Source: JBIOWF01 sp044868295 (GTDB lineage Bacteria > Actinomycetota > Actinomycetes > Streptosporangiales > Streptosporangiaceae). From it: a DNA stretch of 15,161 bases. A program made the position numbers and the translations under genes. Position 1 is the stretch's first letter; every line of letters starts with the position of its first letter. The stretch covers positions 1 to 15,161 of the forward strand of contig JBIOWF010000115.1 in the NCBI GenBank assembly GCA_044868295.1. Direction: 5' to 3'. The notes beneath the pieces are model-generated. The model did not search any database and was not told the DNA's origin. It was given only the letters and a program-made list of their open reading frames with translations. Positions 6,325 through 13,911 of the stretch are shown one piece after another.

Positions 6325-8196
6325 TCAGCCCTCCGAGATGACGACCAGGGCGCTGCCGCCGCCGCGCCGGATCGGCTCGGCGACGGCCTGGATCTTGCCG
6401 CGGCCGAGGAACTCCAGGCCGGTCGCCGCCCCGATCTCCCCGGTGGGCGGGCCCGGCGCGAGCGTGAGCGTGTGCCCCAGCGCGGTCAGCGCCGAGCCGT
6501 ACCGGTCGATGAATCCCTGCTCGGCCTGGGTCGCCGCCGCGTTCCGCTGCGAGGCGCGCGGAGCGGCGAGCGCGTCGGGCAGCGACATGCCGAACTCGAA
6601 CCGGTTGAGCAGGATCTGCACCACCGTGGTGATGATCGTGGCGCCGCCTGGGGAGCCGACCGCCAGCAACGGCTTGCCGTCCTTGAGCAGGATCGTCGGG
6701 GCCATCGACGAACGGGGGCGCTTACCCGGCGCCGGGAGGTTGGGGTCGCCCGGCGCCGGGCCGAAGGTGAAGTCGGTCAGCTCGTTGTTGAGCAGGAACC
6801 CGCGTCCTGGCACGACGATGCCGCTGCCACCGGTCTGCTCGATCGTGATGTTGTACGCGGCCACGTCGCCCCAGCGGTCCGCCACGACGATGTGCGTGGT
6901 CTCCGGCCCTTCGGGCTGGTCCGGCCAGGGGCGGGCCGTACTGGATGTCGAGGGGGCGGGGTCGGCGGCGGGTGACGGACAGGAGGAGTGGGTGCCGTCG
7001 GGCGAGCCCGGAGCGGCGGGATGGGGCATGGCCGTCGCCCCGATCAGGCACGAACGCTCCTTGGCGAAGCCGTCCGAGAGCAGCCCGGCCAGCGGCACGT
7101 CCGTGAACGCCGGATCACCCACGAACGCGTTGCGATCGGCGAACGCCAGCCGGGACGCCTCCAGATACTCGTGCAGGCCGGCCCGGGGCAACGCGTCGAG
7201 GATCTTGAGCGTCTCCCCCACGGTCGACCCGCCCGACGACGGGGGCGCCATGCCGTACACGTCGAGGCCCTGGAAACGGACCACGGCCGGCGGCCTGCGC
7301 AACGCCCGGTAGGCGCGCAGGTCGGACAGCTCCATCAGGCCGGGCCTGACCTGGCGCGTCGAACCGGGGGTGACCGGCGGCCGCTTGACGGTCGCGACGA
7401 CCTCTTCGCCGAGCGCCCCGCCGTACAGCCAGGAAGGCCCGCGGCGGCCCAGCTCGGCGTAGGTCCGCGCGAGATCGGGGTTGCGGAAGACCGATCCGAC
7501 GGGGGGCGGCTGCCCGCCGGGAAGGTAAAGCGACGCGGTCGAGGTGAAGTCGGCGAAGCGCGCCGCGTTCGCCAGTGTCTGGTCGTGGAAGGTCTGGTCC
7601 ACGACGAAGCCGCTCTCCGCGATATCGATCGCGGGCCGCAGGGCGTGGCGCAGCGAGATCGTGCCGAACCGGCGCAGGGCCAGATCCCACTGTGCGACGC
7701 TGCCGGGCACACCGACAGAGAGCCCGCTGGTGACCGCGTCGGCGAACGGGATGCCCTCGAAGGCGGCCGAAGTCATCGCCTGCGGCGCGGTCTCGCGCCC
7801 GTCGATCGTGAACACGCGCTTGCGCCGCGCGTCGTAGTAGACGATGAACCCGCCGCCCGCCGGCCCCGCCGAGTAGGGCTCGGTCACGCCCAGGGCGGCG
7901 GCCGCGGCCACGGCCGCGTCCATGGCGTTCCCGCCGTTGCGGAGAACCTTCAGCGCGGCCTCGCCGGCGTCCCGGTCCACCGTCGCCACCGCCCCGCCGT
8001 ACCCTTCGGCGACCGGTTCCTTGGTGTACGGTTCGGCCGAAGGCGGGGTCTGCGGCGGCGCGGCCTGTGCGGGCGAAGCGACCAGCCCGGAGGCCGTGAC
8101 CACCAGAGCCGGGACGATCCACAGCGATCTCAGCCGCGCCCGTCGCCGGCCCCCGATATCGCCACTGCCGCCGTGCCCCACGCTTCGCACGTTCAT
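6325..8196 (-). CDS. Secreted gamma-glutamyltranspeptidase
   Basis: A 623-aa Ntn-hydrolase precursor that would hydrolyse or transfer gamma-glutamyl groups outside the cell. A signal peptide (about 20-46, RRRARLRSLWIVPALVV... ending ASPAQA-AP) is followed by the GGT core: DGRETAP with the substrate-binding Arg, GLSVGVPGSV, APPSSGGST, the cleavage site PE-TTHIVVAD with nucleophile Thr433, and SPGGATIITTVVQ for the oxyanion loop. Self-cleavage would give a small subunit of about 191 aa. The ATG at 8196 is chosen for its GGTGGAGG ribosome site; an ATG at 8232 is in frame but would lengthen the signal peptide. A Pro/Ser-rich linker with two Cys lies just before the cleavage site. Actinobacteria generally use mycothiol rather than glutathione, so the natural gamma-glutamyl donor is uncertain. 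Confidence 0.95.
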   Translation of the reverse strand: MNVRSVGHGGSGDIGGRRRARLRSLWIVPALVVTASGLVASPAQAAPPQTPPSAEPYTKEPVAEGYGGAVATVDRDAGEAALKVLRNGGNAMDAAVAAAAALGVTEPYSAGPAGGGFIVYYDARRKRVFTIDGRETAPQAMTSAAFEGIPFADAVTSGLSVGVPGSVAQWDLALRRFGTISLRHALRPAIDIAESGFVVDQTFHDQTLANAARFADFTSTASLYLPGGQPPPVGSVFRNPDLARTYAELGRRGPSWLYGGALGEEVVATVKRPPVTPGSTRQVRPGLMELSDLRAYRALRRPPAVVRFQGLDVYGMAPPSSGGSTVGETLKILDALPRAGLHEYLEASRLAFADRNAFVGDPAFTDVPLAGLLSDGFAKERSCLIGATAMPHPAAPGSPDGTHSSCPSPAADPAPSTSSTARPWPDQPEGPETTHIVVADRWGDVAAYNITIEQTGGSGIVVPGRGFLLNNELTDFTFGPAPGDPNLPAPGKRPRSSMAPTILLKDGKPLLAVGSPGGATIITTVVQILLNRFEFGMSLPDALAAPRASQRNAAATQAEQGFIDRYGSALTALGHTLTLAPGPPTGEIGAATGLEFLGRGKIQAVAEPIRRGGGSALVVISEG

Positions 8197-8375
8197 CCGC
8201 AGCCTCCACCACAAGACAGATCGCACAATCATGACTCACGGCGTCAACCTTGAGGACTTGATGTCCGCATCCGGCCACGGTCGCGACGGGCTCCCGGCAC
8301 GATCCGGCGAGCGCGGAGCCGCCGTCGCGGCGGCGGATCAGGTCTGCGCGCGCCGCGATGGTGACCCAACTATTA

Positions 8376-8393
8376 CTGGTCGCCGCTGACCAG
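8376..8393. promoter_or_regulatory. Inverted repeat CTGGTC-N6-GACCAG, possible operator
   Basis: Perfect 6-bp arms with the spacer GCCGCT, 6 bp before the shared TTACGTT element. The arms are the same as those of the repeat at 4081-4095, with a different spacer. Confidence 0.35.
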
Positions 8394-8398
8394 CCACG

Positions 8399-8411
8399 TT
8401 ACGTTGCGTGA
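8399..8411 (+). promoter_or_regulatory. Shared promoter element TTACGTTGCGTGA
   Basis: Matches 12 of 13 bases of TTACGTTCCGTGA at 9894-9906. Both lie about 40 nt before a start codon (38 and 41 nt from the first base). TACGTT (8400-8405) could be a -10 with transcription starting near 8411. A regulator site is equally possible. Confidence 0.4.
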
Positions 8412-8424
8412 AGTGACCACGTTG

Positions 8425-8431
8425 AAGGAGG
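8425..8431 (+). promoter_or_regulatory. Ribosome binding site that selects a TTG start
   Basis: AAGGAGG is a near-perfect Shine-Dalgarno placed 5 nt before TTG at 8437. It favours that codon over the in-frame TTG at 8404. Confidence 0.7.
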
Positions 8432-8436
8432 ACGGC

Positions 8437-8637
8437 TTGCGATCCATCGCGCGTTTCTGTGGCAATTGCAGTTGTGGATGCCCGGAGCTCTTCGTGGACG
8501 ATTCGGCTCCGGCGGACAAACAAGTGATCATCACCGATGACTTCGGGCAGCGGGTGGAAATGAGCCTGGACCAGTTCTCCTCGATCATTGAGGCGGCGAA
8601 GACCGGCACCTTGGACGATCTGGTTCTCGCTCACTGA
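8437..8637 (+). CDS. Small Cys-rich protein (CxxCxCxC), function unknown
   Basis: A 66-aa soluble protein that starts MRSIARFCGNCSCGCPELFV. Four cysteines (8, 11, 13 and 15) form a tight cluster near the N-terminus. The rest has no cysteine and looks like a small folded domain (VIITDDFGQRVEMSLDQFSSIIEAAKTG). The cluster could bind copper, zinc or an iron-sulfur centre, or take part in thiol exchange; the sequence does not decide. The start is TTG with a strong AAGGAGG. Its stop is 2 nt before the GTG of the DsbD_2-cupredoxin gene, so the two are almost certainly co-transcribed and translationally coupled. No family was recognised. Confidence 0.75.
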   Translation: MRSIARFCGNCSCGCPELFVDDSAPADKQVIITDDFGQRVEMSLDQFSSIIEAAKTGTLDDLVLAH

Positions 8638-8639
8638 CC

Positions 8640-9854
8640 GTGAATCCCGCGGCCATGTTCGCCACCGGGCTCGCGGCGGGCCTGGTGGCGGGCGGCACCT
8701 CCTGCACGGCGGTCCAGGGCGGCCTCCTCGTCGGGCTGCTGCGCACGGGGCCCGCGAGAACCGCTCCCCAACATTGCCGCAGCCCTCGCGAGCGCGGCGA
8801 ACCGCAGGGCCCATCCGTTCTTCCCAGTCCGCGTGCCATCCCGGAGCATGGATCCGCCGTTCCGGAACAGGGACGTGTCACACCGGAATTCGGGCAGGCG
8901 GCTCCCGATCCGGCCCTCGACGCCCGCGAACCGGTACGCGCCGACATGGTGGCCGTCGGGGCGTTCCTAGGTGGCCGGTCGCTCTCGCACATCCTGGCCG
9001 GAGCGCTGCTCGGCCTGGTCGGCTCCGCCGTACAACTCGGGCCGTCAGCGAGAGCCGCGCTCCTCGTCGCGGCGGGAGTCGCGACGGTCGCGTTGGCCGT
9101 CCGGCTGCTGCGTCGCCGGGAGCCTGTCGCCTGCGCCACGCACCATGCCGGACCGGTCGATCACACCGTGACATCGGGCCGAACGTCGTCGGCCTCTCAG
9201 ACGTCGCCCGCCGGGAACGCATCCGCCCGGCACGCGGTGTCGAGCCGTCTCAAGTCGGCCCCGACCGGGGGCGTGTGGCGCCAGGCGGCGCTGGGGGCTG
9301 TGACGGTGCTCGTGCCCTGCGGCATGACGCTGAGCGTGGAGGTGCTCGCGGTCTCCAGCGGCTCGGCGACGGCGGGCGCGGCGGCGATGGCGGGATTCGT
9401 GCTCGGTACGGCTCCCGCGTTCGCGGCGCTCGGGCTGTTGCTGCGACGGCTGACCTCGACCCGGCTCACGGCTCTGGCGGGGGTCGCGGCTTTGGTGATG
9501 GGGCTGCTCGCGGTCTCGTCCGGGCTCCGGCTCGGTGGCTGGCTGCCCGAAGTCGGGACCCCGGAAGCGGCCCGCGCCCGGGTCGACGCCGACGGAACGC
9601 AGCTGGTCACCATTTGGGCCACCGCTCATGGTTTCCGGCCAGGCCTCACGACAGTCGAGGCGAACCACCCCATCGAGATCGTCTTCCGTACGGAGGACAA
9701 TCACGGCTGCACCCGGACCATCGCGGTACAGGGCCGCGACATCGTCCTCCCCGTGACCGGGCAGGAGGTCGTACGGCTCGCGCCCCAGGAGCCCGGGTCC
9801 CTTCGGTACGCGTGCGGCATGGGCATGTACCTGGGCTTCCTGCGGGTCGAGTAA
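8640..9854 (+). CDS. DsbD_2/TauE-like membrane protein fused to a cupredoxin domain
   Basis: A 404-aa protein with six predicted helices (about 3-34, 103-132, 138-157, 214-240, 242-266 and 271-290). The first contains GGTSCTAVQGG (Cys22) and the fourth VLVPCGMTLS (Cys227), one Cys in TM1 and one in TM4 as in DsbD/CcdA thiol carriers. Loop 1 (35-102) is Pro-rich with three PExGxxx heptads (68-88); loop 2 contains Cys164, His168, His169 and His175. The C-terminal domain (about 315-404) is cupredoxin-like with NHGC (Cys357) and YACGMGMY (Cys392, Met394, Met396), typical copper ligands. A role in copper or thiol transfer across the membrane is an inference; databases often label relatives sulfite exporter TauE/SafE. 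The GTG start has no Shine-Dalgarno of its own and probably relies on coupling to the Cys-rich gene. Confidence 0.85.
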   Translation: MNPAAMFATGLAAGLVAGGTSCTAVQGGLLVGLLRTGPARTAPQHCRSPRERGEPQGPSVLPSPRAIPEHGSAVPEQGRVTPEFGQAAPDPALDAREPVRADMVAVGAFLGGRSLSHILAGALLGLVGSAVQLGPSARAALLVAAGVATVALAVRLLRRREPVACATHHAGPVDHTVTSGRTSSASQTSPAGNASARHAVSSRLKSAPTGGVWRQAALGAVTVLVPCGMTLSVEVLAVSSGSATAGAAAMAGFVLGTAPAFAALGLLLRRLTSTRLTALAGVAALVMGLLAVSSGLRLGGWLPEVGTPEAARARVDADGTQLVTIWATAHGFRPGLTTVEANHPIEIVFRTEDNHGCTRTIAVQGRDIVLPVTGQEVVRLAPQEPGSLRYACGMGMYLGFLRVE

Positions 9855-9888
9855 GCAACCAAGCGCTCGATCGTTTCGTTCAAAAACT

Positions 9889-9926
9889 CGTAATTACGTT
9901 CCGTGAGATCGCGGTTACGTGACACT
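9889..9926 (+). promoter_or_regulatory. Promoter region of the Sel1 gene: palindrome plus shared element
   Basis: A perfect 10-bp palindrome CGTAATTACG (9889-9898) overlaps TTACGTTCCGTGA (9894-9906), the partner of the element at 8399. TTACGT recurs at 9915-9920, 21 bp after the first copy. TACGTT (9895-9900) or GACACT (9921-9926, 8 nt before the ATG) could serve as the -10. Confidence 0.45.
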
Positions 9927-9934
9927 CTGACGGC

Positions 9935-11344
9935 ATGAGATTATGGGGACAACCGGAGGTGGCCACAGCTCGGCCCGCCATCCCGGTTCCCCGCGGTGCG
10001 GAACCCGAAATCCCCGACGAGGCCGAGCTGCTCATCGCGGCCAAGACGGGTGATCCGCAGGCGGCCCACCGCCTCGGCCGCCTCCACGCCCGGCGCGGGG
10101 ACCACCCCGCCGCCCGGCTCTGGTGGGAGCGGGCGGCCGCCATGGGCAACGTCGACAGCGCCTACAACCTGGGCCTGTGGCACGAGAAGCACGGCACGCT
10201 CGACGAGGCGATCCGCTGGTACAAGGTCGCCGCCACCACCGGCGACACCGAGGCCGCGGTCAACCTGGCGACCCTGCTCCTGGAGCAGCGAGGCGACGTG
10301 CCGGGCGCCCGGCAGTGGTACCAGAGCGCGGCCGCGGCCGGCTCCCGTCAGGCGGCCCGCCGGCTCGCGCTGCTCTGCGAGGACGCGGGCGAGATCCAGA
10401 GCGCCCGAGACTGGCACCGCAGGGCCGCGCTCGACGGCGATCTCTCGTCCGCGCACGATCTGGGTTTCCTGGGCTACGCCGCCGGTGAGGAGGACGAGGC
10501 ACGCCACTGGTGGGAGTACGCGGCGCGCGGCGGGCATGCCGCGGCCGCCTACCACCTCGGCCTGCTGCTCCACGCGTTACGGGACCCCGAAGGGGCGGAG
10601 GCGCTCTACCGGCTCGCCGCCCAGCACGACCACCCCGGCGCCGCCTCCCGGCTCGGCAACCTAGCTCTCGCCAAGAGGGACCTTCGCCGGGCACGGGCGT
10701 GGTTCGAGCACGCCGGGCACGCGGGCCGTATCGACGACCAGCGCATGGCGGGGTTCGTCTGCGTCGAACTCGAAGATCCCGAGGCGGCCAGCCACTGGTT
10801 CGGCCGGGCGGCCGCCGGTGGCGACCCCGAGTCGGCCTACAACTTCGGCCTGCTCCTGATCGCCGAGCTGGGCGACCTGAAAGGCGGGCAGCACTGGTTC
10901 CGGCAGGCCGCGCGGCACGGGCACTACCGCGCGGCGATGGAGCTCGGCACGCTGCTGTCGGTCATGGGCCGGACCGAGAGCGAGGAGTGGCTGCTCGATC
11001 CGCCTCCCCCGTGCTGGGACCGCCCCGCCGAGCCCGAGCTCACCGCACGCGCCGAGCTCGCGGTGGCGGCCGGCGAACGTCGCGGTGGCACGTCCGCCGG
11101 CGTGGCCGACCTCGTCGAGATCCTCGGCACCTGGGATCTGATCACCCGGCGGCTCCGCGAGCCCCTGGATCCGATCACCTGGCTCACCGAGCGGAGCGGC
11201 CTGCACGCGACCGCGATCGAGCACCTCAGCTCGGTTCGGATGACCCTGGTAAGGCCGGGCTCCGCCCCGTGGCCCACACCCGCCGAGGTCGAGCACGTCC
11301 TGGTGACCACCCGCGACCTGCGCAAACGCCTCGGACTTGCTTAG
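9935..11344 (+). CDS. Sel1/TPR-like repeat protein
   Basis: A 469-aa, probably cytoplasmic protein. Residues about 43-345 hold roughly nine and a half helical-pair repeats of 32-33 residues with the pattern AAYNLGLL...G...EARxWYxxAAxxGD, which fits Sel1-like repeats slightly shorter than the usual 36. Such arrays are protein-binding scaffolds. The C-terminal part (about 360-469) is not repetitive, includes GVADLVEILGTWDLITRRL, and was not recognised; it may carry the specific function. There is no signal peptide or membrane segment, and no clear Shine-Dalgarno before the ATG. The gene starts 80 nt after the cupredoxin gene, with a promoter-like element between them. Its TAG overlaps the TAA of the alanine dehydrogenase gene on the other strand. 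Confidence 0.88.
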   Translation: MRLWGQPEVATARPAIPVPRGAEPEIPDEAELLIAAKTGDPQAAHRLGRLHARRGDHPAARLWWERAAAMGNVDSAYNLGLWHEKHGTLDEAIRWYKVAATTGDTEAAVNLATLLLEQRGDVPGARQWYQSAAAAGSRQAARRLALLCEDAGEIQSARDWHRRAALDGDLSSAHDLGFLGYAAGEEDEARHWWEYAARGGHAAAAYHLGLLLHALRDPEGAEALYRLAAQHDHPGAASRLGNLALAKRDLRRARAWFEHAGHAGRIDDQRMAGFVCVELEDPEAASHWFGRAAAGGDPESAYNFGLLLIAELGDLKGGQHWFRQAARHGHYRAAMELGTLLSVMGRTESEEWLLDPPPPCWDRPAEPELTARAELAVAAGERRGGTSAGVADLVEILGTWDLITRRLREPLDPITWLTERSGLHATAIEHLSSVRMTLVRPGSAPWPTPAEVEHVLVTTRDLRKRLGLA

Positions 11345-12456
11345 GCGGCGAGGACCTCGGCGACCGGCGTGAACGGCAGGCCGTGGGCGGCGGCCACCGG
11401 CTCGTTGGTGATCTCACCGGCGTGGGTGTTGAGGCCCAGCTGGAGCGAGGCGTCGCCGTGGAGCGCGGCCTTCCAGCCCTGGTCGGCCAGCTTGACCGCG
11501 TAGGGCAGGGTGGCGTTGGTCAGGGCGTAGGTGGAGGTGTTGGCCACCGAGCCGGGCATGTTGGCCACGCAGTAGAAGACCGAGTTGTGGACCGGGAAGG
11601 TCGGGTCGGCGTGCGTGGTCGGGCGGGAGTCCTCGAAGCAGCCGCCCTGGTCGATCGCGATGTCGACGAGCACCGAGCCCGGCTTCATGCGGGAGACCAG
11701 CTCGTTGGAGACGAGGGTCGGAGCCTTGGCGCCGGGGATCAGCACCGCGCCGATGACCAGGTCGGCGTCGAGCACGGCCTGCTCGATGGCGTACGACGTC
11801 GAGACGAGGGTCTTCAGGCGGCCCTGGTAGACGGCGTCGATGAAGCGCAGCCGGTCGATGCTGATGTCGAGGATCGTCACATCCGCGCCCATGCCGACGG
11901 CGATCTGCGCGGCGTTGAGGCCGGAGACGCCGCCACCGATGACGACGATCTTGGCCGGGGCGACACCCGGGACTCCGCCGGGCAGGACGCCGCGACCTCC
12001 GTTGAAACGCATGAGGTTGTACGCGCCGACCTGCGGGGCGAGCCGCCCGGCCACCTCCGACATCGGAGCGAGCAGCGGAAGGGTGTTGCCCACCTGCACG
12101 GTCTCGTACGCGATCGCCGTCGTCCTGGCGGAGAGCAGGGCGTCGGTGCACGGGCGGGAGGCGGCCAGGTGCAGGTAGGTGAACAGCACCTGGTCCTGGC
12201 GGATCCGGTGGTACTCCTCGGCGATCGGCTCCTTGACCTTGAGGATCATCTCCGCCTCGCCCCAGACGGCGTCGGCGGTGTCCAGGATCTTGGCACCGGC
12301 CGCCAGGTACTCCTCGTCGGTGATGTGCGACCCGAGGCCCGCGCCACGCTGGACGAGGACGTCGTGACCATGGCGGACGAGCTCGTGCACCCCCGCGGGG
12401 GTGGCGGCGACGCGATACTCGTGGTTCTTGACCTCGGCCGGGACGCCGATCTTCAT
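11341..12456 (-). CDS. ald: Alanine dehydrogenase
   Basis: NAD-dependent L-alanine dehydrogenase, which interconverts L-alanine with pyruvate and ammonia. At 371 aa it is full length and collinear with the well-studied mycobacterial enzyme: Arg15 and Lys75 for pyruvate binding, catalytic His96, the nucleotide-binding turn GGGVSG (174-179) with Asp197 for the NAD ribose, and catalytic Asp269 in VDIAIDQGG. The start is supported by GAAAGGA 8 nt before the ATG. It lies 72 nt downstream of the class III aminotransferase on the same strand, with no terminator between them. The pairing suggests that it recycles alanine formed by a pyruvate-dependent transaminase, releasing ammonia and NADH. No dedicated regulator gene is next to it. 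Confidence 0.97.
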   Translation of the reverse strand: MKIGVPAEVKNHEYRVAATPAGVHELVRHGHDVLVQRGAGLGSHITDEEYLAAGAKILDTADAVWGEAEMILKVKEPIAEEYHRIRQDQVLFTYLHLAASRPCTDALLSARTTAIAYETVQVGNTLPLLAPMSEVAGRLAPQVGAYNLMRFNGGRGVLPGGVPGVAPAKIVVIGGGVSGLNAAQIAVGMGADVTILDISIDRLRFIDAVYQGRLKTLVSTSYAIEQAVLDADLVIGAVLIPGAKAPTLVSNELVSRMKPGSVLVDIAIDQGGCFEDSRPTTHADPTFPVHNSVFYCVANMPGSVANTSTYALTNATLPYAVKLADQGWKAALHGDASLQLGLNTHAGEITNEPVAAAHGLPFTPVAEVLAA

Positions 12457-12528
12457 GTGCTCGTTCCTTTCAGGCAGTGTTACGCGCAGGCTTCGCCTTG
12501 TGGCGTGAGCCGTACAAGATCAGGGGTT

Positions 12529-13911
12529 TTAGATGCGGGACCAGGCCTCGGTGAGGACCGAGCGGAGGATCGACTCGATCTCGTCGAACTCCTTGGGACC
12601 GCAGATCAGCGGCGGGGCGAGCTGGACCACGGGGTCGCCCCGGTCGTCGGCCCGGCAGTAGAGGCCCGAGTCGTAGAGGGCCTTGGAGAGGAAGCCGCGC
12701 AGCAGCCGCTCGGATTCGGCGTCGTCGAACGTCTCCTTGGTCGACTTGTCCTTGACGAGCTCGATTCCGTAGAAGTAGCCCGAGCCGCGGACGTCGCCGA
12801 CGATCGGCAGGTCGAGCAGCTTCTCGAGCGTGCCGCGGAACACCGGCTCGTTGGCCGTGACGTGGCCGAGGATGTCCTCGCGCTCGAAGATGTCGAGGTT
12901 GGCCAGGGCCACCGCCGAGGCCACCGGGTGGCCGCCGAAGGTGTATCCGTGGGCGAACATCTCGGTGCCGTTCTTGAACGGCTCGAACAGCCGCTCGGAC
13001 GCGATCATCGCGCCGATGGGCGCGTAACCGCTGGTGAGGCCCTTGGCGCAGGTGATGATGTCCGGCACGTAGTCGAACTTTTGGCCGCCGAACATCGTGC
13101 CGAGCCGGCCGAAGGCGCAGATGACCTCGTCGGAGACGAGCAGCACGTCGTGCTGGTCGCAGATCTCACGCAGGCGCTGGAAGTACCCGGGGGGCGGCGG
13201 GAAGCAGCCGCCCGCGTTCTGCACAGGCTCGACGAAGACGGCGGCGACGGTGTCCGGGCCCTCCATCTCGATGGCCTTGCCCACCTGGTCCGCGGCCCAG
13301 CGGCCGAACGCCTCGGGATCCTTGTCGAAGCCGGCGAAGCCGGAGATCTCGTCGGCCCGGTAGAGGTTGGTGTTCGGAACCTTCACCGCGCCCGGGACGA
13401 GCGGCTCGAAGATCTGCTTGAGCGCGGGGATGCCGGTGATGGACAGCGCGCCCTGCGGCGTGCCGTGGTAGGCGACGGCCCGGCTGACGACCTTGGTCTT
13501 CAGCGGCTTGCCCTGGATCTTGAAGTACTGCTTGGCCAGCTTCCACGCCGACTCGACCGCCTCGCCGCCGCCCGTCGTGAAGAAGACGCGGTTGAGGTCG
13601 CCGGGCGTCAGCTGGGCGAGCCGCTGCGCCAGCTCGGCGGCCTTGGGGTGCGCGTAGGACCACAGGGGGAAGAACGCCAGCTCCTTCGCCTGCGTCGCGG
13701 CCGCCTCGGCGAGCTCCTCGCGCCCGTGGCCGACCTGCACGACGAAGAGCCCCGACAGGCCGTCGAGATAGCGCCTGCCGTGGATGTCGTAGACGTAGGC
13801 GCCCTCACCCCGCACGATCATCGGAACTTCCGCTCCCTCGTAGGAGCCGTGCCGGGTGAAGTGCATCCACAGATTGTCCTGGGCCGCCTTGAGAACGTCC
13901 GGGTGCGTCAT
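12529..13911 (-). CDS. Class III (omega) aminotransferase, PLP-dependent
   Basis: A 460-aa cytosolic aminotransferase of the class III family. Visible features are the N-terminal DGLSGLFVVQVGHGREEL, the cofactor phosphate loop TTGGGEAVES (112-121, with Gly115 where many relatives have Ser), YHG (148-150), the PLP-nitrogen Asp261 in LLVSDEVICAFGR, and the Schiff-base Lys290 in CAKGLTSGYAP, then GYTFGGHPVAS. These fit the omega-amino acid or diamine:pyruvate branch (beta-alanine, putrescine and similar amines); the exact amine cannot be read from sequence. GGAAGG precedes the ATG by 5 nt. Alanine dehydrogenase follows in the same direction, which favours pyruvate as amino acceptor (inference). 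It diverges from the M20 peptidase gene across 302 bp. Confidence 0.94.
   Translation of the reverse strand: MTHPDVLKAAQDNLWMHFTRHGSYEGAEVPMIVRGEGAYVYDIHGRRYLDGLSGLFVVQVGHGREELAEAAATQAKELAFFPLWSYAHPKAAELAQRLAQLTPGDLNRVFFTTGGGEAVESAWKLAKQYFKIQGKPLKTKVVSRAVAYHGTPQGALSITGIPALKQIFEPLVPGAVKVPNTNLYRADEISGFAGFDKDPEAFGRWAADQVGKAIEMEGPDTVAAVFVEPVQNAGGCFPPPPGYFQRLREICDQHDVLLVSDEVICAFGRLGTMFGGQKFDYVPDIITCAKGLTSGYAPIGAMIASERLFEPFKNGTEMFAHGYTFGGHPVASAVALANLDIFEREDILGHVTANEPVFRGTLEKLLDLPIVGDVRGSGYFYGIELVKDKSTKETFDDAESERLLRGFLSKALYDSGLYCRADDRGDPVVQLAPPLICGPKEFDEIESILRSVLTEAWSRI

Noticed and set aside
6305..7312. Plus-strand open frames opposite the gamma-glutamyltranspeptidase, including 6988-8253
   Set aside because: They are antisense to a gene with all catalytic motifs and show no domain or plausible membrane pattern of their own.
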